Part shown: piece after piece, positions 34,395 to 47,400 of the stretch
Layout: every line of letters starts with the position of its first letter
How positions within the stretch are numbered: position 1 is the stretch's first letter
Origin: Plazaster borealis
Lineage: Eukaryota > Echinodermata > Asteroidea > Forcipulatida > Labidiasteridae
NCBI GenBank assembly: GCA_021014325.1
Contig: CM037462.1
Span: forward strand, 18,558,135-18,622,134
DNA length: 64,000 nucleotides
Direction: 5' to 3'
Translations under genes and position numbers: made by a program
The notes under the pieces: generated by a model
The model's database searches: none
Told to the model about the DNA's origin: nothing
Seen by the model: the letters and a program-made list of their open reading frames with translations, nothing else

Positions 34395-35076
34395 GGGTCT
34401 GTATAAAGCATCGCTGTCATCAGGGTGCGATGGTTATGCTGGCAAACACTGCTACTACCGCCAGGCTCGATCTGTTTGAATCAAGATAAGGTACAGCATT
34501 GGTAATGACGACAAAGCTACTGCTGCGGTATGTTAGTATTTTGAATCAAGAAAAGGTACAGAATGGGTCATGCTGATGCTAATGGTGTACTTTGTAAAAA
34601 TGAGAAACATCACTGTCGATAATGGCCAGTTGATGGTAGGCTATACTCTATATGAATCAAGATAAGGTACAACATTGACTGTACTGGCAAACTGCTGCTG
34701 CTGGTACGTGGACTTTTCTGTGAATCAATATAAGGTACGTGATGTTAATGATGGAAAAAACTACCGTTGCTGTAGGATTACTCTGTATGAATCAAGATAA
34801 GGTACAACATTGGCGGTATTGGCAAACTGCTGCAGCTAATACGTATACATTCTGTGAATTATCTAAAGACGTCGCTGATAATCATGGCAAAACTGATGTT
34901 GCAGGTGCGCTTACTCTATATGAATCAAGATAAGGTACATTTGTAAGAGACAAACTGCTGCTCCTAAATACGTGTACTCTCTTTGTGAATAAATATAAGG
35001 TACATCACTGTAATGATGACAATACTGCTGCAGATTGTGCTTACCCTCCATTAATCCAGATAAAACAGCATGGACT
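34395..35076 (+). repeat. 67-bp minisatellite family, degenerate array
   Basis: About ten units. The box GAATCAAGATAAGGTAC or a variant occurs at 34478, 34543, 34654, 34722, 34789, 34856, 34922, 34986 and 35053, mostly 64-68 bp apart (one double gap). Between boxes the word GGCAAACTGCTGCTGC recurs. The units are well diverged, so the array is old. The unit is the reverse complement of that at 61500-63133. Confidence 0.85.
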
Positions 35077-38000
35077 ATTGGGGATGTTTTAAACCGGACA
35101 TTCATTAATTCATTCGTAGTATACAAAACAAAAGTTCAAGCACACCCGACCTGTTAATCTTTAAGGGCGACTGCCACCATCGATTATTTAGTGTCGCAAC
35201 AACATGAACAAAATGTTCGATTCCTAACAGCTGTCGTGCCGCTATCTTTACCATGGATGACCAGCCCCATTAAACAAAAATAGTTATATGTACTTGTTAT
35301 CTTGTCTTGTCTAACAAAATGGACATAAACTGGACTGTTAGTAAACACGGACACATCATCACATACTTATCGGAATTCAGTTTACTTTAGTAGGTGGGAT
35401 AATCCCGGTTTATGCACGTCTGGCCAAATATTCAAGCAATAAAAACCACCCAAAATAGTTACATCAATATTATTCTAACACATCGCTCAATCGTTTTATA
35501 ATTTCATCGAGGCCGTTGAGAGACGGTGTTATTACGGGTATAAATTCCAGCGGTATCAGGGGGCTGATTACGCGTTGATTTCGTTTGGTTTGATTGTAGC
35601 TCTAAGCATCGTTTATGATTCTTTCGAGTTAATGTTTTCTTTTTTACAAGCGAATGACATTCTTTTGGTGATTACGAGTCACATCAACTGCCCACTTTTC
35701 ATCAATTTCATATCTTACTTGGTATAAAGTTTGTATTGACTGGGCTGATTGTTTCATGACAAAATTTTGTCGACGAAAACGATCTTGGAGACTGTGTGTG
35801 TTTGAATGCTATTTGATACTTCTTTTGTCTCAACAAACCAAAATTATATAAACACGTGCGTTTTGTAAGATGCTGTACCAATACATAAAAAGCTCATAGA
35901 TTGTGTGTTGTTTTCTTTCTATTTCAAGGAGATTTCCATGGGTTAGTTGAATATATGCTGTAAAGGGTTTTGGACGGTTTGAATTAATTTACTCTATCAA
36001 AACAAAATCTGAAATTCTCAAAGGTTTGAACGTATCCAATAAAATACAAAAAAAAGGGAAAAGAAAGCATGACCAGTGCTGTATGGCATTGTCGGGTGTC
36101 CGGTCGCATATTGTCTGGAGCACGGATAAATATGCAGTAAACCCTGGGTAGATTTCCCAAGTGCCACCGGAGAGATTTGTGATATATTTTCATCATTTCC
36201 ATACCAAAGCAAAAGCTTACATGATAAAAAATCGTAATTGAAAAAATTCGTTACTACATCAGTCGGTTTTAGTGCGGGGGGCGGGCGGGGGGGGGCTTTA
36301 TACTATGTGTAAATGATCGTGGCATTCGTATAATGGTGCTATAGACCTACATCAAGTATTGTGTTAAAGAATGGTGTTCAGGTGTTGGATTTATGTAGCT
36401 ACTTTATTGCGAGCAGAGTCAGGGCAATTAATATTCCACCTCCAAACTGGCACCCCTCGCGGCCGTAAAAAGCCCGGTATAAAACGGTCACGATCGGGCC
36501 GTCAAACGCCACAAATTATGTATGAAATAGAGCACAACAATTCCCAGGGAGAATTAAACACTGAAGGTAAAATAAAAAATGAGAGAAACAAATTAGGGAG
36601 TGCCGCGACGACCAGGTGAACACCCCTGAGCGGGCCTGAGCTGAGGAGACCGGTGGAGCCACGGTTTATGCCAGGGGATATTGGAAGATACACACGCTGG
36701 TTCTGCTAACCCCGTAGCGGTAGAAAACCTAGGTATTGGTAAGTGTTTCACAGGGGCTGGATACATCCAGGGTTTCTTTTTTACCAAAGCGGGCTCCGAG
36801 CAAGCAGCTGGCACCGGACACTGTGGCTCATACAGACCCCCGCGCGTCGAGCACGTTGGACAGATACTGTGCCTTCACTCTATACTCGTGGTTGGCCAAC
36901 TGATGATTCCGTACATAGCCTTTGGGAGCTATCTTCCGTAGATAGCGTGATTACAGGCCATGGCTTTATAGCGTGGTCTCAGGCTATGATGGCCTGATTT
37001 TTGATATTGAACGATGGGTGGTGATGAACAAGACAAGGTCAATTTCTGTATCTGAAATCGTTAGGACTGCAGAGTATTGTACAAGTGGCAATTTTTATGG
37101 ACACATGTTACTCGGAACAGGACCTGTGAGAATACCCACCATAGTAGAGCAGACACCTGCATAATGTGTCCAGACGGACCGGTGAACTCATTCCAAACGT
37201 GTCCTTGTCAAACATGGACGGAGTGGTCAACTGTCCAGCTTGTGATTAGTGCTCCATCGATCCACGGGGTCGATTTTTTCTCTCTCTCAACACAAGAGGT
37301 TCCACCCTTCTTGGTGCTGTACACGCAAGTGCAATTAAGACAACTCCATGAAAACACAAATCATTTTAATGTGAAGGACTTTGTTGTTATTTAGAATAAT
37401 TGTTTTGCAGAATTTTGTTTCAAAGAAGTTCCTCCAAATCAAATAAATACAGTTTGACCTCCCCACAGGCAGAGAAACGTCACGCTGGCACAAGGTGTCA
37501 GCCAGAGTCTTATACAGTAAAACATAAAGACTGAAAAGTAATACGATACACACCTTTGTTAGGCCTTAAAGTTGTTTATTTCCTTCTATTGTTAAATTCT
37601 ATATATAAGTGACAAACAGTGAGGGACTCAATACATTTGTTAATCGATGATAGTTTCATGGAAAGCAATCAATTTGGTTCTGAATACCACCAAGATTCGA
37701 ATCAATGACAAAAACTATAATTCAACCAGTCGGTAGTTGCTATATAACGTCACATCAGATGAAAGTTCTTATTGTTGACTGTTTGTATTGACTATAATAA
37801 GAAAGGTTCCATCATAACCGCAGAACTCTTGCTAAACAATTTCTTTGTCTAATTCAATATCTCGATTCAGGTATGGACGTGAACTTGGTGCATATAGAGG
37901 GCCATATAAGGCTACGTATTATATTTCAAGCGAGTCAGAATGGCTTGAGTTATATCTCCTTTGAAAGGGAAATAAAAGGTATTTTGCGAGAGCGAAAATA

Positions 38001-41000
38001 TTTGCAAGAACAGTCCGTGATTTTAAAGGAAGAAAGAGAAGATTGGACTGTTCTGTTCGATACGATTCACGAAGAAGAAAGGAATCTGAACCCATGCCAA
38101 TGAAGAAACGATTTGATGAAATTGTATCCTTGTTTTTTTGGAAAGTGATTCCATTCGGATGTGTCACAAACCCCATTGCGAGAACGTCTCGCTAAGCTCA
38201 TGAAGTGCTATACTGTTTAATTTTTTTGTTGTTGTCAATGCAGGTGAATCGATCAGGTTTTCCGCCGTCGACTGCCGGGTTTAGACGGTCGCTTCTCAGT
38301 CGGTAGTTACGCTTGAAAATACTCGTTTTTCCGTAGAAACAAACAAAATCAAATGAGACTTCATACACCTGTAGGTAGCACGGGTCCGTTTAGTACAGAG
38401 ATTATAACAAGCCCGTCTCTCTTTGATGAATAGACCTGACCGAGATCTTTGACCCTTCCAGTGGGAGGGACAGAGGGATTAAGGTTGGCTGGAGTGGCCA
38501 AAGCGTAACACAGAAGCTGAAAACACGGCGCGGGAGACAGGCACAACAGCCGGATGACCCAGTCCCAGAGTTCTCCGTAAAACCCAAGGCATACAATACC
38601 CTCGTCCAAAGAAAACAAATCCCCAGGTCGCATGCGGTGTCACGATTCGGAACAGTTGTCCCAACACAATTGAGAGTTCAAACTCAGAAAGAAAAAAGAG
38701 GTGAACTTGATTCAAAGTCACATTTCGGGTGGAACCAAAAGGTAGCGGCCGAGGGATACCAAGGTTTTTTGGCTTGTTGCTTGAACAGTTCGGTCGGTTT
38801 AATTCCAGGGACTATTGCCGCTCGCGTTCGACCAATAAGGGACAATCATGTTAGCTGTATGTCTAATTTGTAACAATACTCTGCGGCTAAATGTTGGTTT
38901 TTCTCCACAAAAGGCCATTCCTGCTCCATCTAACAAACCAAAAAGGGAGTATATCCACCGTTGACCTAATTATTGTAACGTTAATTAAACCAGAACAAAT
39001 ATGTGCATGGAGGAAGGCAAAACAGAGAACGCTACATCTGTTTGTATTTATGCATTTTCTTTTGTCGCCGAGTGAGTAATGGGAACGCTGATTTTTCTCC
39101 ATCGATCAAGTGATCGACTGAGATTGCCACAATAAACACCTCCATCAATTTGGACCTGCACCTCGTATGCCCCACGACACACGCTATCTGCCTCATCATG
39201 CAGACCGCCGCACGCTCGCGCTCCCACAGTTGCCTCCCCCCGCATCCATGCACAGCTCGCCGTCTACACGATTTAACAGTATCCTTGTACACAGTCTATA
39301 CAACCCGTAACAACAATGGCCGTTATTACTGGGATGCCGCCCCGCAACTTTCAGAGCCTCCTGAATTTTAGTCGTGATTTGCAGCGGTGCTGCTACGGCC
39401 ACTCGCCTGGAAAGCAGTTGCCAAACCCGATCTGCGGAATGATCCGTTAACATTGTGATGTTTTAATGCATTTTTTTTTTACAATAACAAATGACGGCTC
39501 GTTGCTGAGACTATCGGGGCGTGATATTGGGTTCCCCTTCAATTGTTTAATCACTTAAAGGGAACATTTAGATCTACGTGCTCCGGTTGCAACGGTGGCC
39601 ACACTTGTTTTAATTACTTAACATACTCTCCATGGGTTAAAATAAGCTATTAGTGATTACCGCAGTTGAGACTGGAATATGGGAGTTGGGGGCTTGTACC
39701 GTATGTTGATGATGAGGTACTCAAACTAGGAGTCAGGGTCGTCTCAAAGATGTTGAGTCCCATCTGTAGACAGCCTCAAGTCTCTTCAGTCAAGTCACAT
39801 GCATTATTATTGTTACATATTTCTGGTAATTAAGGATGCCTCACGAGTGAACTTAATTACTGTAGCTCGCAAGCCTGAGGAAAACAAGAGTGCTTGCTTT
39901 GTGAACCAGAATCACCGGGGTTAACCCCTACTCTTCCACGACAAGTGTTCTGGGTTCTTTTACGTGCACTACCAATCCTAGTACACGGGACCTACGGCTT
40001 AATGTCCCATCCGAAGGACAAAGCAATTGTGGTGAAGTATCTTGCTCAAGGACACAAGTGACAAGACCTGGACTCGAACCCAAACTCTGCTGATCAGCAA
40101 GACTTGAGTCATAGGACTTGAACCTTGAACCTTGAACCTTAGTGAGGTCAAATCTCTACCCAAGTCTACATATAGTGGGTATTTATTTATCAAGTAATAA
40201 ACCACATTTATTTTGTTGTCAACGTGTGATGTAATACTCCTAAATGCATTGTCTAAAAGCTGGAGGAATTTCTTTTTAACACCTGATTTGGAATTAAAAC
40301 GTCTAATCAACGGTTGTTTTACGAAAAATAATATTGTCAACAACTTAAAGTCAAGTCTCGAGCAAGCCCAGATACCTTGACACTAGTTGTTAATACAAAA
40401 AGTGACTCAAGTCCAAATCGCCACTTGAGTACAGTGGCATTTAAAAAATAATTTTCAATACAATAGAAGAGTATATACGAAATCCCCCTTTGGTGGTAAT
40501 TATAGATCATGTTATGCAGCCATTAATTTAATACCAGAAAAAAATACTTTGAAAAGATGCGAGTCTGTACGTTGCCATTGATCTCTCACCGACTAGCCTT
40601 TTTTGCAAACTAGAAGCAGACTGATAAAATGTAGGGTAAATAATATTGCATGGATGAATTTGGGTTCCTATACACATTTGGGAAGCGTTTTGGGGAGGAT
40701 TATTGTACACAACTTCTTAAAAATGCAAATATAGATTTTGGAAGTGTTCCATTTAATTGTAAATAACATGGATCAAGTTTAAGTGATTTCTAGATAGAAA
40801 AATTCGTTTGTTAAAGAACATGCAAAATGAGCATTGCTTAACAGTCATGTTTGTTGTTGTTGTTGTTGTTGTTGTTGTTTGTTGTGGTTTTTTAGTTTGC
40901 AAGTGTGTGTCATTTACCCCTTCTTTTTATTTAGACCATTCAGTGAAGACAACTATAGTACAATTGTCTAAATGCATGCATAGAAACAACTGTTGAAAAT

Positions 41001-41208
41001 TTCAATTTATTTCATTATTAAACAGATGAAATAGAACAACCGCTAGGACTATGTTAAAGGTATAGTTTATACAGAGGACTTCAAGATTCAAGAATCAAAA
41101 TATTTATTGTCTTGATAAAAAGCTTGACATTTGTCTTCCCTGTGCAATCAATGATTCACATCAGACTGAACGTTCACCTTTTACAAGTTCTAAATTTTTC
41201 AAAAAAGA
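35077..41208. other. long non-coding stretch
   Basis: No transposon recognised except the SINE at 39915. Contents: a G-rich run near 36275-36295, GC-rich patches at about 36420-36870 and 38430-38660, (TTG)n at 40850-40885. Frames of up to 114 codons lack motifs. A 76-codon plus frame at 37873-38103 is Glu/Lys/Arg-rich in its second half and could form a short coiled coil, but nothing else supports it. Confidence 0.4.
39915..40116 (-). mobile_element. SINE body with pol III B box, copy 3 type
   Basis: On the minus strand it has B box GGGTTCGAGTCC (40070-40081), then GTGTCCTTGAGCAAGATACT, TTGCTTTGTCCTTCGGATGG, GACATTAAGCCGTAGGTCCC and GCACGTAAAAGAACCCAG. I recall this body from many metazoan tRNA-derived SINEs. 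The A box is unclear. It is a different SINE family from those at 13.5 and 15.9 kb. An 8-bp triplet repeat (GAACCTTx) follows at 40118-40139. Confidence 0.65.
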
Positions 41209-41812
41209 TACACTACAAAAACTGGGGTGTTAAAATTGACACCACTGGTGTTGTCACATATAGATACCGAAGAGAGAATCAAAATTATAATCATAGGGTG
41301 TTAAATAACACCACTGTATTTGTTTTGGCAGAAATTAATGTTATTTTAACACCGTAATGGTGTAAATTTTGATTCTTTTTTGGTATCTATATGTGACATC
41401 ACCCATGGTGTCAATTTTAAAGGCACTGTACACGTTTGGTAATTACTCAAAATATATATTAGCATGAAAATTTACTGGGTAACAAGCAACGGAGAGCTGT
41501 TGATGTATAACAAATTGTGAGAAACGACTCCCTCTGAAGTAACGTAGTTTTTGAGAAAGAGGTAATTTCTCACTAAAATAATAAAAGACTTCTTGCAAGA
41601 AGCCTTTTATTCCTATCTGAAAGCACACAAATTTGTACAACAAGGGTGTTTTTTCTTTCATCATTTTCTTGCCACTTCAATGACCAATTGAGCCCAAATT
41701 TTCACAGGCTTGTTATTTTATGCATATGTTGGGATACACCAAGTGAGAACACTGGTCTTTGACATTTACCAAACGTGTTCAGTGCCTTTAACACCCTAGT
41801 TTTGGCAGTGAA
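41209..41812. mobile_element. foldback MITE family D, copy 3, split by a B MITE
   Basis: The left piece (41209-41420) starts TACACTACAAAAACTGGGGT and runs to GTGTCAATTTTAA. The right piece (41788-41812) reads TTAACACCCTAGTTTTGGCAGTG. Joined at one TTAA they match copies 1 and 2, which read TCAATTTTAACTCCCC or GTTAATGTTAACATCCC at this point. The right TA edge has become AA. Confidence 0.85.
41417..41791 (+). mobile_element. TTAA-flanked MITE, family B, nested in D
   Basis: A 375-bp element, TTAAAGGCACTGTACACG to CGTGTTCAGTGCCTTTAA. TTAA is present once in the uninterrupted host element and twice here, directly showing a 4-bp target duplication. A 73-codon minus frame lies inside. Confidence 0.95.
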
Positions 41813-44800
41813 ATGCAACAGATATAGGAATTATATTTGTACAGGATTCGGTGATCACACCTCATAAAGCGATGGGTCACTATCTACAAGAACATATGGC
41901 TTTAATTACAAATTAGTAAGTATTGGGAAATACCTGAAGTATTTTCAATGTATGTTTGTATATGATTGTATTCAGAGGAGACATCAAATATCAGAGAGCA
42001 GTTGCGGGTTTAAACAACAAACTCAGTGCAGATTGTTGCTTTTAAGTGTTTTTAGATTCTTTACATGTTATGGTAATTCATCTTCTGCGCAGAGTAGCCA
42101 AGGGTCTGTGCGATAGCCATCGCGACCTGAACAAGCCAGCCAAATCACGTTGAACACCCCCAGGCAACAGAAATGTCAAAACCATAAGAGGACATTGGGA
42201 TAACGAGTTGACCCACACGCATTACTCTACTTTTCAACTGCGATGTGCTCACGGCTGTTTCAGGACTATACCTTTAGATGGATGGCAATGGATGAGGGTC
42301 AAGCGCGTCGAGCTGCACTGCGGTTAATTTCTGAAAGTGGGCCACATTGTCGAGATGACCCCGTCACCTGAAATGGACGGCAAGGTTTAAGTAGCCTTGT
42401 CCCTCATGTGCTGATAAATTGAAGTGACAACTTGTCATGGGTTGTAACAAAAGCACCCCCCCCAACTTGTTTCCTTTAGTAAGATCGCTGACATGCCAGG
42501 CTAACACTGGTCCCTCAGTTTATATTAAACACAACACCTTCGTAACCACTCGCAAATTCCATATAACATCTTTCACTAGACCTACCCCCCCCCTCCCTAG
42601 GGACTAGGGTGTCCATTTCGATCTACTGATTCAAATTTAAATGTATTGGGGTTTTTCTTGATGAGATGTTTCTGGCTGATGTGTGAATTCGTTTCCAACA
42701 AGTGACAACCAGTGTTGCTATTTTGTCCATTCGGTTTTGACCTCCCACAAGAAACCGTCAGAGATACTTCAATATTTGTATTTTATTTGTTGAATATTTA
42801 AGAAACTCGTTCGTCGAAAAGGCATGTTACATTTTATGGGGCTACTAATCTTCTCAATACCAAATAAACACGCTGTGATTTTCAGACTTTTCATATGGGG
42901 TTAGGAGTCCTTTTTACTTTTAATATTATGACCAAAACAGTGTTACCATTAAGTTATACATTGTGTACCAAATTACATCTCATACTTTCAAATTGTTTTT
43001 AACCATTATTAACCAATTGTTAACTTTAAGAGTTAATAACAGGTTAACTTTATCACTTACTTAAAACTACCACTTAAACTTAAGTTCGGTACGATTAATA
43101 CACAACTGCCAAACATCTTCTATGTGGCTCATATAATAATGTTTGCGGATAAATTTTTCCTTTTTCTTCGATCTTACAGTATTTAACATTTAAACCGAAA
43201 ATATAACTTCTTTAAATTAAATAACAAATAAATCGGTTTTTGAGGGGCAACTCGCCGTCTCTGATACTCATCTTACCACTGTGGCTATTAGACAATATGT
43301 TTGACCTTGTGAGGCTTCTACGAGGTAGTATTGAATAATTTGTTTTTACATCTATAATATTGCAGTTAATATCATAAATAATTATATTTAATATTTTTAA
43401 ATGTTCATTACATTGTCTTGTTTGAACAACCAAAGGACTCTTAAACCTTTAATTAAAGCTGGAAACATTGTAAACAATGTTTTGCGATATGGCAGCAAGG
43501 AGGGGACGGAGTGGCGGAAAAACAAAATGTTGAAGACTGACTGAGGTCTTTCAGCAGTGCGGTCCAGAAAGCAAGTGTGCTTTTACATGCTGAGGGAAGC
43601 TTTTCCCCAGTTGCCTATTGTAAACGTTTTGTGGAACTGTTACGCAACACGTTCTGAAAAGAATAGCCTTTAACTACATACATTGCTGTATTCCCGCGGA
43701 CACCAAACCCTTCTTGCGTGCCTGTGTTGCGTGATGGTAGCATAAGAAATACCAGCCGGATCAGTCGCCCATAAAGCCAATTAAGTTGTGCTTAATTTTG
43801 ATTTCCTTATATAGGATTTCGGTGCAATAAATTCAGCGGTTAACGAATTAAGTGTATGGAAATTAAATTTGTGTATTTGTCTATGGAGTGGGTACCCTAT
43901 ATAGGGCCAACATAGATTTTCCTTCGCATGGTAAAACATCCAAAAGCCGACTCGATCAACAATTTTAATTAACTTACTTTCTTCGCCGAATATCGTATTC
44001 TACTTAGCCGCTATCGAAAAAAGTACTAGCGAATTACTGTGATGTATAATGGCAGAATTTGAGTGACATAAGGGAGACGTACAAGTATGTGCGATACCCA
44101 TCTCCGCACTGATGACGGTGGATTTGTGATCCGGAAAGCACCAGACTACTATCCTGGCTTCCGTAGCACGTGCGATATTGAAGAACTCCGCTGACAAAAA
44201 TATATTGCATTTAATGTGTCTATATTTTTTGTTATATGCATTGATTTTATGTATATATACATATATTTATAACTTGTATTTTTTGTTGTATACTAAATAA
44301 ATCGTAATGGTTGAGAGACTGAGCGTTTTCAAAGAATGGGCTTTTTAAAGGATGGAGCTGAAATTTCATTCGGGTACAAGGTTGAATTGTGAAGGCAACG
44401 AATAAAAGAACTGGAACTCACCAGACGTGGACCTTTGACATCGCATATGGAAGTGTGGGCCTCGTGTCCTTGCGTGTTAGCCCTGGACACGGGGTTGCGA
44501 CGGGAGTCAGACCAGGGCACCGTTGCACGTCAACGCAAGCACCCTCCCCTTGGTATTATAAGAACATTCGTACTGACATACTCGCATGTGCTGAGATGAT
44601 TTCTCAATGCAGGTGGGAAACATACGGCACTCCACATTTTCTGGGCTGGAATTTCTGCCGAGATTTCCCCCCGCTCTCGAGCCTTTTATATTACAACTGC
44701 TCCCTCGCCCCATAGCATTCAAGTAAGCGATTAACGCTACATTGGTTAGCAGTCTGTCACTAACGGAGATATTCAATTAATTGAGCTAAACCCCTTTCCT

Positions 44801-45960
44801 GCACCATGTACCATATGTACCCCTCGTATTTTTTTTTTTTTTTACCCCGCGTTCGAACTGCTGATTTTTTTCTTCCCTCGGTGTATTTTCACCCCTGTCA
44901 TTCACAAGCCAATGCCAAGTCTTTCCCGAGTAAACACGACCACAAAGCTTACCGTTTGACTATATACTTAGCGCTAAATAGAAGCGTCTTTAATTTCGTG
45001 TAAATACAGTGTTGGTCAACACAAGATCTTTGTGCTCGTGAGGACCGCACGCTGTACGCGCCCTCGTATTGTCATCTCATACTCAATGGCATTGAAAGTA
45101 TCGCGAAATGTATCTCTCTACACGTTTGGGCGCGGAAAATAACACCACATTTGGTTTCTTGCCATGACTGTGGTCAAAGCCATAGGTCAGAACATAACTA
45201 GGTTGTGATACAACATCAACCATTTTCACTCTCCTCGTAAAAAAAAAAAAAAAAAGGCTTCGCAAGCACTCTCGACATTTGGTCATGACATAGCTTTCAA
45301 TTGTCTACCACATTACAAGTAAGCCAGTTTCTCGGGGATACCATTTAGAAATCTAGGATTTTTTTATCTCGAGAGCACTTTGGTCCTTTGACTGGGGAAA
45401 TCTGCAGGTGAAACCTGGAGCATTTTAATGAGAGTTGTTTTCATTGTTCCCAGGCCAGTCTATGCCGTGATACAGCCACAGTAGCCAGGATTACCAAGCT
45501 TGAACATGGCCTCGCACAAAAGGTACAAAATCACGCGGGCTTGAGAAAGGAGCACCTTCCAGCTCCCCCCTATATGCGGGCAAAATCACTTTTTTTTCTA
45601 GACCTATTTTCTCACCGTATTCCTCTGTATTATCATACGTTGCACTTTGCCATGGCTGAAGTGAGACATTCAAGACGCACTGGCGCTGCTTGTAATAGAG
45701 GGAGGTTCGCCTGAGTTCATACAAGAGAAATAAAGAGAGAGAGAGAAACTCGCTCTAATATCGTGAACAAGTTTCAGTTTTCCTCTCTTTCATGGCCGGA
45801 CAATGGCCCTATTCCTGTAAAGCAATGCCGGCTGAATGGCTCTTTTTATCCCATGAAATGATCGCAGTATTCCCGGTCAAAATTAATTTGAGGGTAGACT
45901 GACATGCGCTGGCTATTACAGAGACCTGAATGGGGGTGATTGAAATGGTGCACCAACATC
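41813..45960. other. long non-coding stretch
   Basis: T15 at 44829-44843, A18 at 45239-45256, C runs near 42458 and 42587. The 108- and 89-codon frames on opposite strands at 44389-44776 have no motif. No repeat family recognised. Confidence 0.4.
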
Positions 45961-46060
45961 CCCGGCCACATGACGTCATTTATTATATGTCACAGTGACG
46001 TTTTTGCAAACTCGTCCCACGTTTGTAAACTCGTCCCAGTGGCCGCCATTTTGAGTGCGG
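45961..46060. promoter_or_regulatory. CRE and YY1-like motif cluster
   Basis: A CRE palindrome TGACGTCA (45971-45978) and a half-site GTGACG (about 45995-46000). An 18-bp tandem pair TTGCAAACTCGTCCCACG / TTGTAAACTCGTCCCAGT (about 46004-46039) follows, then GCCGCCATTTTG (46042-46053), which is the YY1 consensus on the minus strand. Such a cluster is typical of housekeeping promoters, but no transcript start or first exon is visible. Confidence 0.3.
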
Positions 46061-46683
46061 AATAATGATTTATAATCAAGGTATACGTTGCAACGAGAAA
46101 AATATGCGTAAATTTAAAATACAACGATAGGCCTGCTCTTTAACATTTAAAATTAAAACAAAATTAAACAACAATAGTCCTAAAATAATGAATGTAAACA
46201 CATATTTGAAAAACTCTTACTAAGCGACCCTTGTGCGAGACCCGCTCATACACTGTTCTGGGTACGAGTTGATACTTCTGCAACCTCATTCCCATGGTAA
46301 TCCAAACCAACGTTGTGTTAGAGTTTATAGGGAACGTACATCATTGTTTTTGGATGAGTAACTGGATTCCCATGCTCTAGTTTTCAATAAAAACACATCA
46401 CAACCAACCTGTGAAAATTCCAGCAAATTCCGTGTTCACGTTGGAGTGAAAACAGCATAAACGTCTTATGGTTTGTCAGGAATTTTCGTGCATATTTCGG
46501 ACTTATTTCCATTGCGGCAATCGAAACAAGTAATGGTGATTTGTGTGGTCTTCAAGTGCTATTTTCTCGACTTTGGCAGTATTTCAGATGGAACTTTGAT
46601 CTCTATAGTATGAAGTTTATAATCAGAGAGTTTCAGATGGAAGCCAATGATTCCTATTTTCGATAATTGTCAATCCCGTTGTT

Positions 46684-46928
46684 ACACACTCCAAAAAAGC
46701 CCGAGTCGGAGTTGACCCGGATTGCGGGTAGGCCTACCAGGGGGCCGGAACCAATTCTGGATCAGGCTGACCCGGAGAATGGTTCAGAATTTGATTTAAG
46801 CTTGGATTCTGCTTCAGTTTGACTCATTTCTGGGTCATTTTGACAAAGATTCCGGGTCATACTGACCCAGAAATGGGTCAGACCCTCGGGATCGGGGTCA
46901 ATTCTGACCCTGAAGTTTTTAGAGTGTA
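46684..46928. mobile_element. foldback MITE family I, copy 1
   Basis: Ends ACACTCCAAAAAAGCCCGAG and CCCTGAAGTTTTTAGAGTGT. The interior is a string of GGGTCA/TGACCC words, many forming short palindromes such as GACCCAGAAATGGGTC. The termini resemble family D (ACACTNYAAAAA), suggesting the same transposase class. Confidence 0.75.
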
Positions 46929-46954
46929 ATGAAGTCCCGGTAAATACGAATCTA

Positions 46955-47400
46955 AGCCCAATGTTTTAGAGCTGCTTGAGCACACAATGTTGCTTAACAA
47001 TTTGCTGCTAAGCAAAACTGAACAGGATACCAGTCACAGATGATACATGGGCAGGGAATCATGTTCTGGTAATAATAAATTTGTTGTGCTTGCTTACTTT
47101 GTTGTGCTTGCTTACTTTGTTGTGCTTGCTTACTTGTTGTGCTTGCTTACTTGTTGTGCTTGCTTACTTGTTGTGCTTGCTTACTTGTTGTGCTTGCTTA
47201 CTTTGTGTGCTTTCAAGCAGCTCTCATACAGCTGCCTTGCACAAAAAAGTAGCTGAGCACAACACAATTTTGCGCAGCAGAATAACGTTACCAGCCATTA
47301 TACCATGTAACGTGTACCATCTGTGACTGGTATCCTGTTTATTTTTGCTCAGCAGAAAGGTTTTAAGCAATATTTTCTGCTTAAGCAGCTCTATGGTTTC
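46955..47400. mobile_element. two head-to-tail family C repeats
   Basis: The first (about 46955-47235) has AAGCCCAATGTTTTAGAGCT, GAACAGGATACCAGTCACAG and CATGTTCTGGTAATAA, then an internal minisatellite. The second (about 47215-47400) has AAAAGTAGCTGAGCACAACA, TTACCAGCCATTATACCATG, CTGGTATCCTG and CTTAAGCAGCTCTATGG. Confidence 0.7.
47081..47201. repeat. 17/18-bp minisatellite inside a C repeat
   Basis: Seven units of TTGTTGTGCTTGCTTACT; the first two are 18 bp and the last five lack the final T. The unit comes from the TTGTTGTGCTTAGCTACTTT word of family C. Near-identity of the units implies recent expansion. Confidence 0.95.

Noticed and set aside
37873..38103. Small coiled-coil protein of 76 codons
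   Set aside because: Glu/Lys-rich second half only; length is within chance expectation for this window and no conservation can be judged.
39551..39600. Another TTAAAGGG MITE start
   Set aside because: TTAAAGGGAACATTTAG resembles a family edge, but no matching inverted end or internal similarity was found nearby.
47047..47326. Leu/Cys-rich 69- and 81-codon frames resembling a membrane peptide
   Set aside because: They are made by the 17/18-bp minisatellite inside a family C repeat.
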